Below are positions 1 through 9,632 of a stretch of 64,000 nt of DNA, piece after piece. Position numbers and translations under genes: made by a program. The notes under the pieces were generated by a model. It made no database searches. It had not been told where the DNA came from and was given only the letters and a program-made list of their open reading frames with translations. Positions within the stretch are counted from its first letter, which is position 1, and every line of letters begins with the position of its first letter. Origin of the DNA: Porcincola intestinalis (GTDB taxonomy: Bacteria > Bacillota > Clostridia > Lachnospirales > Lachnospiraceae); contig NZ_VULZ01000002.1 in the NCBI RefSeq assembly GCF_009696445.1, positions 285,528 through 349,527 of the forward strand, in the 5' to 3' direction.

Positions 1-2421
1 GTCTTGATAACAGTTCAGATGATCAAAGCTTCCTGTCCAGCCGCCCTCTCCGCTGAGCACAAGCTCGTTTCCCGTATCTTTTCCATCTGCCAGCAGATGG
101 ATGGTCACACTCTGAGGACGGTTTCCCGCCTGATCGTCCTGATCTGCCCACACTTTTCTCACAGACAGGCTCATTTTTTCCGGCGTATGAGCGTTCGTCA
201 CATTATAACCATCATACGCAGCTGTATACCCGTCGACTGCATCCTCCTTTATCGTATACTTGATTTCCACTCCGTCCTTGTACTTCGGCAGGCTTCCGAA
301 GTTCCAGCGCCAGCCGTCCGCCTCGCTCACAATTCTGGCGTCCTTCTCTTCACCGTCCGCCAGCAGCCGGACCGTGATCTTCTCAGGCCTCTTCCCGTCC
401 TGGTTGCGATTGTCGTCCCACGTCTTGCCACCGCTCACCTCAACCGTCTCCGTCTCGTGCGTATTGGTGATGATGATACCATGTTCGGCATCCCCTGTCA
501 CCTCTGTCGTGTATCCGTTGACCGGCACTTCCTCCACACGATACTGAATTTCCCGGCCATCCTGGTACTGATTCAGATCCGTGAATTCCGCGGTCCATCC
601 ATGATCAGCCCTCAGCTCCGCTGTCCTGCCGGTCTCCTGCCCATCCGCCAGCAGCTTCACAGTGACGCTTTCCGGACGGATCCCATCCTGGTTATCCTGG
701 TCTTCCCACACCTTAGAAACCTTCACCTGCGTCTTCACCGGCTGATTGATGCTGTTTTTTACGGCGATCTTATCCGTTCCGAAATCTTCCGGCTTCACCT
801 CCACCGGACTCTCCGACAGGACGTACCCTGCCGGCGCCTCAACTTCAATGATCTGGTAGGTGTCCTTCAGCAGCCCGCTTACGCTTCCTGTTCCCGTCGC
901 GTCTGTGGTGATGGTTCCAACCTCCGAGTTGTTTGCTACCCGTACCACACGAAACTTTGCCCCCGCCAGCGGCAAACCGTTCTCATTCTCTTTATGAATC
1001 GTAATTCCGTACTTATATCCTTCCGCAGACCCGCCGGCCTCCAGATAGGTCAGATTAAAATGTGTCTGATACGGCTGAATCTGGCCTCCCTTCAGGGCGG
1101 CATCATTCTCGACGACCTCTCCATCGCTAAGGCCGTAATTTGATTGAGCTTTATACCGTATGACAAATCCATCTGGAGCAGCTATGTTTCCGAGGTTTAT
1201 CGTCATGGATGATCCGTCAGAACCCCAGCTGATGGCATAGTTTCCAGTGACAGTTTGCTCGTTTTTCAGCTGCCAGTCACCGTGCTCTGCCACCCATGTC
1301 CCCTTATAGATGACGACGGATGACGTGTCAAACGTAATCCCATTGCCTTTGATCTGGTCGGTGATGGTTACATTCTGAATAGCCTGCCCGGCTGTGTTTA
1401 CAAGGAGCTGATACTGCAGCGTCGTGTGATCTTCGCTCGATAAATCAGATAACTGCCAGCCGCTTTTATTAATGGTGCTCTTTTGTGGTTCGCCGATCCC
1501 TTTAAAATGGATATCGCCCCCATAAACCGTCTTCCCGCTGACATCGAAGTTAAGAGGAATTGTTTCCTCACCGCTCACCTTGTCTCTGTCCATCTGCACA
1601 TAGAAGAAGAAACTTCCAGATACATCCGAATGGTTCTCCGCATAATCCGTATAAGTCAGGGTGATGTTTTTTGCTCTTCCATCAATCACTGCATGCGCAA
1701 CAACATTACTGCTTCCATCCTTGATGTCAAACTCCGTTGTCTGATTGAACTTCAGCTTCTCCGGCAGCGTGATCACGGTTGTGTCGCCTTCATGAACCGT
1801 AAGATCAGGAAGCTTGAACTCCGCATTCAGCCGAAATACCTGCCACTGGTCGACATCTCCTACTGGTCCGCTTCCATCCTTCAAAAGCGCTTCCAGGCTG
1901 GTAATGGCAGAATTCTGCACCTGCGGTCCTCTTCTGCCTGCAGACGCCTCGGTGATTGGCGCCTGATTCCAGGCATCTGTTCCGGAATCTCCTTCCGTTG
2001 TCTGGTCATGCGGCTCCGATTCGCCGGCAGTTTCCGGCTGCGCAGTCTCCCCCTGCGCTTCTGTCGTACAGCCGCCCGCTTCCTGCGCGGTCTCCCCCTG
2101 CGCCTCTGTCGTGCAGCCGGCAGTTTCCGGCTGCGCAGTCTCCCCCTGCGCTTCCGTTGACCTTCCGTCCTTCTCCTTTGCAGTCTCCCCTGGCGTTTTT
2201 GTCTTCCCTTCCGTCTGTACAGGTGTGATGGCCTGTCCCGCGTTCGCTTTCTCCGTTTCCTTTTCGCTGTTTTCGTTCGTTTCTTCCGATACTGCCTCCT
2301 TTGAAGCACCTGTATGCAGCGTCATTTCCGCTGATGCGGACATCCCGCCAGCCAGCGAAAAGACAAGGCACAAAACAAAAAGCAACGAAAACGCTTTCTG
2401 CAACCTTTTCCTCTGTGTCAT
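1..2421 (-). CDS. Cna-B repeat surface adhesin, partial (C-terminus beyond window)
   Basis: An open frame of 807 codons runs from an ATG at 2421 to the left edge with no stop, so the cell-wall anchor is not visible. The start follows GGAGGG about 7 bases upstream and opens a classical signal peptide (basic MTQRKRLQK, hydrophobic core, AxA site near residue 30). Residues about 32-130 are a Thr/Glu/Gln-rich stalk. Residues about 140-360 resemble the collagen-binding/Ig-like head of Gram-positive adhesins. A SpaA-like fold follows (KEN..GLPLAGAKF, ending EAPAGYVL). Then come at least three Cna-B domains, each with a VxKxWxDxxxQxGxRP start and a TNxH end, the Lys/Asn pattern expected for isopeptide bonds. 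It is divergent from another giant surface protein at 2851. The ligand cannot be told from sequence. Confidence 0.88.
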   Translation of the reverse strand, partial: MTQRKRLQKAFSLLFVLCLVFSLAGGMSASAEMTLHTGASKEAVSEETNENSEKETEKANAGQAITPVQTEGKTKTPGETAKEKDGRSTEAQGETAQPETAGCTTEAQGETAQEAGGCTTEAQGETAQPETAGESEPHDQTTEGDSGTDAWNQAPITEASAGRRGPQVQNSAITSLEALLKDGSGPVGDVDQWQVFRLNAEFKLPDLTVHEGDTTVITLPEKLKFNQTTEFDIKDGSSNVVAHAVIDGRAKNITLTYTDYAENHSDVSGSFFFYVQMDRDKVSGEETIPLNFDVSGKTVYGGDIHFKGIGEPQKSTINKSGWQLSDLSSEDHTTLQYQLLVNTAGQAIQNVTITDQIKGNGITFDTSSVVIYKGTWVAEHGDWQLKNEQTVTGNYAISWGSDGSSMTINLGNIAAPDGFVIRYKAQSNYGLSDGEVVENDAALKGGQIQPYQTHFNLTYLEAGGSAEGYKYGITIHKENENGLPLAGAKFRVVRVANNSEVGTITTDATGTGSVSGLLKDTYQIIEVEAPAGYVLSESPVEVKPEDFGTDKIAVKNSINQPVKTQVKVSKVWEDQDNQDGIRPESVTVKLLADGQETGRTAELRADHGWTAEFTDLNQYQDGREIQYRVEEVPVNGYTTEVTGDAEHGIIITNTHETETVEVSGGKTWDDNRNQDGKRPEKITVRLLADGEEKDARIVSEADGWRWNFGSLPKYKDGVEIKYTIKEDAVDGYTAAYDGYNVTNAHTPEKMSLSVRKVWADQDDQAGNRPQSVTIHLLADGKDTGNELVLSGEGGWTGSFDHLNCYQD
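2035..2160 (-). repeat. 45-48-bp tandem repeats in the adhesin stalk
   Basis: Three imperfect units share the core GTCTCCCCCTGCGC, starting at 2045, 2090 and 2138. They encode 15-16-residue units of the form TAQxxxGCTTEAQGE. The first two units each contain a cysteine, which is rare in exported Gram-positive proteins. Copy number is likely to vary between strains. Confidence 0.75.
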
Positions 2422-2850
2422 CGTGCATCCCTCCATACAAAACCCGCTCCCTTCATCCCAGACGGTGGAGCCTGCTTCCTTTCCATTCAGTTTACTCTCA
2501 GGCCACAAACGCCCCTCAAACGGATTCTCTGTTTTTATCCCATTCCGGGACACTTTCGCGAAACTTTTTCGCCCAATCTTCTTCCACCCCTCCTCTTCTG
2601 TCTGTATCCCCTGGTTTTTTGACCGATAAAGTCCCCGGTTTTCGCACTTTCACGATCACAGATAAAAGTCCCATCCCACCCGGCTGGGCTTCGAGTCAGA
2701 AGCAGTCCAGCATCAAATATCTGCTAATATTTATTCGTAAATTATCTGATATAAGTTTTCATATCATGTTAAATAATGTGCTAATATTATCTAATGCAGG
2801 CATAAATAAAGAAAACTGCTACAAATAATTTGAAAGAAGGGAACGAACGT
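2422..2850. other. Intergenic region between two divergent surface-protein genes
   Basis: This 429-base stretch must hold both promoters. The half next to 2851 is AT-rich, with a repeated GCTAATATT element near 2725 and 2780. I could not pick a convincing -35/-10 pair for either gene and see no small gene. Confidence 0.5.
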
Positions 2851-5800
2851 ATGAAAAAAAGAAATGTTGTTCTTAAAAAAGTAACAGCGTTGCTTTTAAC
2901 AGCCTCGCTGACCGCCTGCTCGCCAGCGGGATTGTTCAGCTTACACGCTGCAGAAGCACAAAGTGAGACAACAACCGAAACAAACTCAGCGCCCGGATCG
3001 GAATCCGAGCAGCCGGCTTCCGCACCAGCCGCAGAAACAGCGGGCAGTGCCGTAGCTGAGCAGAAGCAGACAGAAAGTCCGACCGGGACAGCAGGTACAT
3101 CTGAAGCCGCCACAGATGGACATAAGCAGACGCCAGAAACAGCACCGGCAGGAAGTTCAGAAACGTCTCCTGAAACCAGCAATGAAACGGTTCCGCAAGC
3201 CGGCAGTGAAACGGTTCCGCAGGACGCGTCCGAAACAAACAGCGGATCCGGCGAATCGCAGCCTGCCGAACCGGCCGGGAATACAGAAACCGCGTCTGAA
3301 ACAGATTCTGAGTCGGAGCCTGAATCGAAGTCTGAATCAGAAACAGACACGGAAGAAATGAAACTGATCCGGCAGACGCTTCAGGCCACCATCTATACGG
3401 ATGGGACATTCCGACAGCCCGGCAGTGATGATGGCAGCATTACGCTGTCCGGCGTCATGCCGGAGAACGCTTCCGTAAAAGCATATCCGGTAAGTGTAAA
3501 CATCGGCGGGCAGAAAGTGCTGGCAGCGTATGACATCACAATCCTGTATACGAAAGACAATGAAGAAAAAATCTACGAACCGCAGGAGGGCGCGATTCAA
3601 GTTGCCATCACAAACTCCGCCGTGTCGGCAGCGATCAGCAATGGCAGCACCGACCTGATGGTATATCATCTGGCAACCACTCAGGCGGCACCGGCAGAGG
3701 TCGCCGCAGCCAGCATGAGTGCGGATACGGTCGTATTTGATGCGGATAGTTTCTCTATTTATGCTGTAACCGATCCGGTTTCACACTTTACTCAGAAATA
3801 TACCTTCCTGGATGCAAACGGAAATGTGTTTGCTGAGCATATTCTTTCCGATAATGAGGTGCTTCAGAATCCGGGGACTCCGACGGATGGTCATCAGCGT
3901 TTCAAAGGCTGGTACACGCAGGACGGGAAAGAGTTTAACGGCTTCGGACAGACGGCTTCCCAGCTGAACGGAGGTTCTCTGACAGCGGACAATGAGAGCA
4001 GTCCTGTCATCCTGCAGGCGAAGCTGGTCAAAGAGATTTCTGTATACTTCATGTCATCGTCCGGCGATGATGCATCTGTAATCAATACCCAGACCTATGC
4101 GCCGGGAGATACCGTGAAGGCAAATGATCTGAGGGATCTCTTCAAAACCGCCCGGAGCGAGCTGATGGGCTGGTCCGTCAATAAAAATGCCACGGAACCG
4201 GACAGTAAAATCGTCGCTGGTGCAGAAGATCTGAACCTGTATCCGGTTGTCGGCGATATCCACTGGGTTGATTTTGACTCCAACGGAGGCACACCGGTGG
4301 AATCGAAATACTATCACTGGAATGAGGTAACTGAAAAGCCTGCGGATCAGCCGACCAAACCCGGTTATACGCTTGAAGGCTGGTACACACAGAAGGAGAA
4401 CGGAGACCCGTATCAATTCGGAGGAAAATTAGACAAAGACATCACCCTGTTTGCTCACTGGGAGCCAGCAAAGACATCCCATTACAGAGTTCTTTATTAC
4501 ATCCAGACCAACAATCCGAAGCACGATTCAACAGCCCCCTATGTCCTGTATAAGATTACTACAGAAAAAAATGTTCTGACGGATTCGGAAATCAGCGCAA
4601 AAAGCTACTGGGATAAAGTTGCCCAGTCGGATGATTTCACCCAGAAGACACCCTATTATGGAATGCTGACTTTCAATGAGAAAAAGTCAACGGGTAAAAC
4701 AAAAGTCGAGGCGGACGGCAGCACAGTCATCGAGCTTTACTTTGACAGACAAAACATGACGCTGCTTTTCTTTAACAGTTATGCAGCCTGCAAAAATTAT
4801 GCAGATACCGGAAAATCCGCCGACGGAGACGTCAGGATGCGGTTTACCGGACGGTTCGGGTCCTATTTTGAGGATGACGGACTTACACCGGGCGACGATA
4901 ATCCATATACCGGTGAAGGAAAAACCGGTTACTGGCTCCAGTATGATCCCTCCAACTGGATATGGGAGTTTAGTGATGGTTTCAATTTCGGCGGCGCCAT
5001 CAAGAGCGATACGATGCTGCTATATCCGGAGGAATATTCGAACGGATCCAGATATGAAATCTACGTCGAAACAGTTGATCATCATGATGAGCAGTGTACC
5101 GCCTACAGGGATCCCAGCCATTATCAGCTGAAGGAACGTGGGACGACAGGGGCCGGTTATTTTGCATTTACCCCGAAGGACTGTGCAAAAACTTACTATG
5201 GCTATCAGTTTGGCTATCGGAATAATGATGATGACAACGGGGAAATTAATTGGAATGATCAATGGGATACCAGCCTTTCAACCTACATTCGTGCCCGTTT
5301 GGACAGCAGCAAAACACTGGTCGTTCTTGAAAAGCGCGCTGTACACACGCTAACATTCCGAAATGCAAAGACAGATTACTCAGAAGCCAGGGATATCAAG
5401 TCTGTGCAGTTAAAGTACGGGACTCCGCTTGCCTCCTTTGCCGAAGAGGCTCCGGTTGTGAGGCCGGACGGACTGTCCGACTATTTTGTATTTGACGGAT
5501 GGTATAGGGATGCTGATTTCATCCAAAAGGCAGATTTTTCACAGCTTAAAATGCCTGGTCATGACTATGTCCTGTATGCGCACTGGGTTGCAAAAGATGT
5601 GAAGGTTGTATTCCATCCGGAAAACGGGCAGGCTTGTTTTACAGTCCCGGCAAAGGCAGGGCAGCTTGTAGCGCAGCCTGAGAAACCGGTCCGGGACGGT
5701 TATTCATTTACCGGCTGGACCGATGCAGATAACCATCCGTTCAGCTTCGCCTCCCCGGTCACAAATGATCTCGATTTGTATGCGTCCTGGGCGAAGGACA

Positions 5801-6681
5801 CCAAAGGATATAAGGTTACCTACGATCTGAACGGTGGCAGCGGTCCGGTTCCGACAGACAATACACGCTATGCGGAAGGGTCCAAAGTGAAAGCTGCGTC
5901 TTCAGACGGACTTGTTCCACCGACAGGCAAAAGCGCATTTCTCTGCTGGACAGATCCGGACGGTAAGGGTTATTTCCCCGGCAGCAACATTACAATGAAA
6001 GGAAAAGACCTTATCCTGAAGGCACAGTGGGCCGACGAACGGACAACGACCCTTACTTACGATTATGCCTACGACCATTTGGCGAAATCGATCGTAATTG
6101 ATGTTCCGAACAGTCGATACAAGATCATGGAGGAGGATCCTGAAAGAACCAATTTCAAATTTCTTGGCTGGAGTGCTCCTGACGGCACGGTCTACAAGCG
6201 CGGAGATGAGATACATATAGATACTCTGGAGCCCGAAAAGAATGTCCTGACGGCTCAATGGAAGCGGATTTCCTACACCATCACTTACAATCCGAAGGGC
6301 GGTAAGTGGAAAGACGGAACGTCTGGTCTTTACGATGAAACGTATTCCGTTGACACAGCGGCCATGATTGTCACGGCACCAAAGCGCAGCGGATACACCT
6401 TCCTGGGATGGAATACCGGATCGGTCACATATCAGCCGGGTGATACCTACCACGAAAAAGATGAAAATGGTGCATTCACAGACGCAACTCTGACTGCACA
6501 GTGGAGAAAAAATACCCCGGATTCCAATCAGACAGATACAAAGCCGAAAGAAGATTCCGGGAAAACACCGAACACCGGTGATGAAAACAATCTGTCAATG
6601 TGGTTCAGCCTCCTGATCGCAGCAGCTGCTGCAGCAGTCTGGCTTGCAGCGATCAGGAAACGCAAGACGAATGATCACTGA
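2851..6681 (+). CDS. Large InlB/Listeria-Bacteroides-repeat surface protein with sortase-type sorting signal
   Basis: The protein has 1276 residues. I chose the ATG at 2851 because AGAAGGGA lies about 7 bases upstream and the signal peptide starts there (MKKRNVVLKK plus a hydrophobic stretch). The next roughly 130 residues are a Ser/Thr/Glu/Pro-rich linker. The body carries at least seven InlB B-type (Flg_new) repeats, recognisable by GW..D/Q motifs followed by LxAxW, for example near 3904, 4378, 5500, 5710, 5950, 6166 and 6400. The C-terminus has TPNTGD, a hydrophobic helix and a basic tail (RKRK), a typical sortase substrate end with Thr in place of Leu. The signal region also contains an LTAC lipobox-like tetrad. 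Probably an adhesin or host-interaction protein; ligand unknown. Confidence 0.88.
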   Translation: MKKRNVVLKKVTALLLTASLTACSPAGLFSLHAAEAQSETTTETNSAPGSESEQPASAPAAETAGSAVAEQKQTESPTGTAGTSEAATDGHKQTPETAPAGSSETSPETSNETVPQAGSETVPQDASETNSGSGESQPAEPAGNTETASETDSESEPESKSESETDTEEMKLIRQTLQATIYTDGTFRQPGSDDGSITLSGVMPENASVKAYPVSVNIGGQKVLAAYDITILYTKDNEEKIYEPQEGAIQVAITNSAVSAAISNGSTDLMVYHLATTQAAPAEVAAASMSADTVVFDADSFSIYAVTDPVSHFTQKYTFLDANGNVFAEHILSDNEVLQNPGTPTDGHQRFKGWYTQDGKEFNGFGQTASQLNGGSLTADNESSPVILQAKLVKEISVYFMSSSGDDASVINTQTYAPGDTVKANDLRDLFKTARSELMGWSVNKNATEPDSKIVAGAEDLNLYPVVGDIHWVDFDSNGGTPVESKYYHWNEVTEKPADQPTKPGYTLEGWYTQKENGDPYQFGGKLDKDITLFAHWEPAKTSHYRVLYYIQTNNPKHDSTAPYVLYKITTEKNVLTDSEISAKSYWDKVAQSDDFTQKTPYYGMLTFNEKKSTGKTKVEADGSTVIELYFDRQNMTLLFFNSYAACKNYADTGKSADGDVRMRFTGRFGSYFEDDGLTPGDDNPYTGEGKTGYWLQYDPSNWIWEFSDGFNFGGAIKSDTMLLYPEEYSNGSRYEIYVETVDHHDEQCTAYRDPSHYQLKERGTTGAGYFAFTPKDCAKTYYGYQFGYRNNDDDNGEINWNDQWDTSLSTYIRARLDSSKTLVVLEKRAVHTLTFRNAKTDYSEARDIKSVQLKYGTPLASFAEEAPVVRPDGLSDYFVFDGWYRDADFIQKADFSQLKMPGHDYVLYAHWVAKDVKVVFHPENGQACFTVPAKAGQLVAQPEKPVRDGYSFTGWTDADNHPFSFASPVTNDLDLYASWAKDTKGYKVTYDLNGGSGPVPTDNTRYAEGSKVKAASSDGLVPPTGKSAFLCWTDPDGKGYFPGSNITMKGKDLILKAQWADERTTTLTYDYAYDHLAKSIVIDVPNSRYKIMEEDPERTNFKFLGWSAPDGTVYKRGDEIHIDTLEPEKNVLTAQWKRISYTITYNPKGGKWKDGTSGLYDETYSVDTAAMIVTAPKRSGYTFLGWNTGSVTYQPGDTYHEKDENGAFTDATLTAQWRKNTPDSNQTDTKPKEDSGKTPNTGDENNLSMWFSLLIAAAAAAVWLAAIRKRKTNDH

Positions 6682-6724
6682 AAGCAGCAGCTGGGAGAAA
6701 GCTAGAACAAACTGAAAAAAGAAT

Positions 6725-6764
6725 GCAGAAGGAGACCGGGATATATGCCCCGGCCTCCTTCTGC
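6725..6764 (-). terminator. Strong hairpin terminator between convergent genes
   Basis: GCAGAAGGAG and CTCCTTCTGC flank CCGGG/CCCGG arms around a short loop. Read on the minus strand it is followed by a T-rich run (ATTCTTTTTTC). It lies between the surface protein gene ending at 6681 and the fucose operon ending at 6908, so it could serve both. Confidence 0.7.
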
Positions 6765-6907
6765 GTCTATGAGTGCTCCTGACACTCTGCACCTGCGAGA
6801 GAGTTAACTTGCTACCCCTAAAGTCGTCTAATCTGTGCTCAAACCGACTTAAACATTGAAAATGAATACTCAAGAATTATTCCCGATGAATTTAATATGC
6901 TTTCGTT

Positions 6908-8686
6908 TTACCCATATACCGGTCCGTAATACTCACAAGCCCTTATATCTGCACCAACGCTTCCTTTATCACCGAAAGCTCCCCATACATGAGGTCTAAA
7001 AATCCTGTCCTCGCTCACATTATGCATAGTCACTGGGATCCGGAGCATTGCACAAAGTGTGATCAGATCCGCCCCAATATGCCCGTACGTCCATGCTCCA
7101 TGGTTTGCGCCCCATTCCGACATCATCGTATACGTATCACTGAAAGCACCTTTCCCAGTCAAACGCGGTGCGAAAAATGTGCTTGGCCATGTCCTGTCTG
7201 TTCTCTTGTTTATCTTGTCAAAAACATCAGTCGGCATAACAACTGTGTTACCCTCAGCAATTTGAAGAGTTGGTCCTATGCCATCTACCAGGTTCAGTCT
7301 TGCCATCGTGACAGGCATCTCTACGTTTGTGAGAAAATGTGACGAAAAGCCTCCTCCCCGGAACTCTGTAAGGCTTGCCGGGCACCAGTCTGTCATCTTC
7401 AGGCAGTTTTTCTCATCCTCCTCCGTGACTTTCCACCATTTCTTCATGGCTGGCTTTCCCTCTTCATCGATGCTTGCACCGCAGCCATCGAGACATGTAG
7501 AGCCTGAATTGATCAAATGAATAAACCCATTTTCAGCCTTGCCTGTTGGGTCCCATCCGGTTACACGCTTCAAAGCTGAGGGACTCCAGTAGCACCTGAC
7601 ATCGGAGAATCCTGCTGCCTGGCCTGTCAGAAGGTTTTCAAAAAGCATGGCTATTCCATTATTGTTATCCCCTTCTGTAGCAAAAACAGCAGGCTGTCTG
7701 ATCCCATTCCAGTCGAAAGTAGAATTCAGAATCGCCTCTGTGAAATCTGCATTTGGTTTCCAGTCTGTCCATGCACGCTGCCCCTGAAATCCAGCAAATA
7801 CTGCATTCTTCCCAAGTGCCTCTTCCTTCCACTTTCCGTCATCCAGCTGTGCAAGCTTTGGATTGCCAAACATGATGTCCCTTATAACAAGCGTCATTTT
7901 AGCAATAAATTTCCATTCTTCTTCCTTCTGCTCATCTGTATGTTTCAATTGAGGCAAATTTTTATCAAATCCCTCCGGGCAGTTTGCCTTGATCCAGGAA
8001 AGAGCCTTCTCATATTCCTTGTGATCGTAAATCCCATACTCGATTCGCCTCAGAATTTCCGTCATATCAACCCATTCCGGCCGGATCCCCAGATAGTGAA
8101 TCAGAAACTTTGGGTCTATAAACGATCCCATGATTCCCATAGACACGCCGCCAAAGCCGACATATGATTTGTTTCTCATCTCACCGACAGCGATGGAGCA
8201 CTGCGCAAAGCGGAGAATCTTTTCGGCAACATCTGCAGGAATGGAATCATCTTCCATGTCCTGAACATCCCTGCCATAAATTGAAAATACCGGAATTCCA
8301 ACTTCATTGTGAGCAGATAATGCCGATGCAAGATATACTGCACCCGGGCGCTCCGTTCCGTTAAATCCCCATATGGCCTTGATGGTAAGCGGGTCGATAT
8401 CAATGGTTTCCATAGGATAGCACCAGCTCGGCGTCACAGAAAGCGTGGCGACAACATTCGCCCTGCGAAATTTTTCCTGACATCTGGCCGCTTCTTCGCT
8501 TCCGGATATACTTGTGTCAGCAATCACGCACTTTGCCCGTGTTCCATCCGAATAAAAAGCATGTTCCGAGATCAGCTTCATGGCCGCCTGTGCCATTGAG
8601 GCAGTTTTCCCCTCGAGTTCATCCCGTATCCCAAGTCTTCTGGCATCAATAATCGGTCTGATTCCAATTACTGGATATGATTTCAT
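6908..8686 (-). CDS. fucI: L-fucose isomerase
   Basis: This enzyme interconverts L-fucose and L-fuculose (and D-arabinose/D-ribulose) in the cytoplasm using Mn2+. The ATG at 8686 gives 592 residues, close to the 591 of E. coli FucI, and follows GAGGTG; a longer open frame upstream overlaps the neighbour and is not needed. The predicted metal ligands are present: Glu338 (VFATEGD), Asp362 (FSDVRCYW) and His529 (GANHGAW), matching E337, D361 and H528 of E. coli. It is the last gene of the leftward operon starting at 15819 and lies 22 bases after the epimerase gene. No fuculokinase or fuculose-phosphate aldolase is encoded beside it, so the pathway must be completed elsewhere or by the FGGY kinase at 18669. 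Confidence 0.95.
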   Translation of the reverse strand: MKSYPVIGIRPIIDARRLGIRDELEGKTASMAQAAMKLISEHAFYSDGTRAKCVIADTSISGSEEAARCQEKFRRANVVATLSVTPSWCYPMETIDIDPLTIKAIWGFNGTERPGAVYLASALSAHNEVGIPVFSIYGRDVQDMEDDSIPADVAEKILRFAQCSIAVGEMRNKSYVGFGGVSMGIMGSFIDPKFLIHYLGIRPEWVDMTEILRRIEYGIYDHKEYEKALSWIKANCPEGFDKNLPQLKHTDEQKEEEWKFIAKMTLVIRDIMFGNPKLAQLDDGKWKEEALGKNAVFAGFQGQRAWTDWKPNADFTEAILNSTFDWNGIRQPAVFATEGDNNNGIAMLFENLLTGQAAGFSDVRCYWSPSALKRVTGWDPTGKAENGFIHLINSGSTCLDGCGASIDEEGKPAMKKWWKVTEEDEKNCLKMTDWCPASLTEFRGGGFSSHFLTNVEMPVTMARLNLVDGIGPTLQIAEGNTVVMPTDVFDKINKRTDRTWPSTFFAPRLTGKGAFSDTYTMMSEWGANHGAWTYGHIGADLITLCAMLRIPVTMHNVSEDRIFRPHVWGAFGDKGSVGADIRACEYYGPVYG

Positions 8687-8708
8687 CCCCTGACACCTCG
8701 CTTTCCAG

Positions 8709-9611
8709 TCAAGCCTTATATGATCTGCTGTAGTCTGAATAAGGTCCACTAAACACATAGCGAAGGTACGCGACAGAATTCTTCGCATCTGTATCCAGTC
8801 TGTTTTCATCGGCATGATGGCTCAAATCACGCCAGATCTTAATATCTGAACCGACAGTCCCTCCCTCCTGAACAAAGGGCTCCATCACCACCGTTTTGTC
8901 ATAGCCAATATCCCTGAGTGCTTCGCCAATCCGATACCAGTCCAGTCCACCTTTCCCTGGAAGCCTGCGGTTATTTTCCCCTACATGAAAATGTCCAAGC
9001 TGCTTTCCTGCGAGTCGTATCGCACCGCACATATCATCTTCTTCAATATTCATATGGAAAGTGTCCAGCATGATCTTTACAGAGGGTACATCTACTTGAT
9101 CTACAAACCTTCTGCACTCCTCACATGTATTAAGCAGATACCCCTCGAATCGATTCAGCACTTCAAGGCAGAAATCGATTCCCCTGTCAAAGGCTTCTTT
9201 TCCGACAGTCCGGACATTTCGTACACTCGCTACCCAGTCCCCCTCTTTGTCAATTTTTTTTGAATAATCAACCGGCCAGTAAGAATAGATTCCTCCTCCA
9301 ATCGTATGAATATTCAATATTTCAAGTTTTCGAAGAAGATCAGAATAAAACGCAATGGCATGTTTCTGTATATCAGGATCCTGACTTCCGAGGTTTTCAG
9401 AAGCCCCTGGCCCATATCCAGCAGTCAGCACCACCCCTTCATCTTCAGCCATACGTCTGAATTCGCGCAGTTGTTCATCCGACATCTGTTTCAGAATGGC
9501 GCAGGATATTTCAAGCGTATCAAATCCGAGCTTCTTTACCTTTTTCACATACTTCGTCTGGTCGCAGTTCCATTCCTTCTCCCAATAAGCAAAATATATC
9601 CCGTATCTCAT
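8709..9611 (-). CDS. Ketose 3-epimerase of the D-allulose/tagatose 3-epimerase family
   Basis: A 300-residue TIM-barrel sugar epimerase. It matches clostridial D-psicose (allulose) 3-epimerases along its length, including MRYGIYFAYW at the start, YSYWPVDY and MLDTFHMNIEED. The four metal ligands known for this family fall at exactly the expected numbers: Glu150, Asp183, His209 and Glu244. These enzymes epimerise C3 of free ketoses using Mn2+ or Co2+. In this operon the natural substrate may be the ketose made by the neighbouring fucose isomerase (L-fuculose) or D-ribulose rather than fructose; that is inference. The start follows AAGGGGAGC. Confidence 0.88.
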   Translation of the reverse strand: MRYGIYFAYWEKEWNCDQTKYVKKVKKLGFDTLEISCAILKQMSDEQLREFRRMAEDEGVVLTAGYGPGASENLGSQDPDIQKHAIAFYSDLLRKLEILNIHTIGGGIYSYWPVDYSKKIDKEGDWVASVRNVRTVGKEAFDRGIDFCLEVLNRFEGYLLNTCEECRRFVDQVDVPSVKIMLDTFHMNIEEDDMCGAIRLAGKQLGHFHVGENNRRLPGKGGLDWYRIGEALRDIGYDKTVVMEPFVQEGGTVGSDIKIWRDLSHHADENRLDTDAKNSVAYLRYVFSGPYSDYSRSYKA

Positions 9612-9632
9612 GTGCTCCCCTTCCGAACAAGT

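Noticed and set aside
4..2160. Long rightward open frames (379 and 225 codons) at the left end
   Set aside because: They lie antisense to the Cna-B adhesin, have no ribosome binding site and give Arg/His/Leu-rich, protein-unlike sequence; the adhesin reading frame on the other strand has clear domains.
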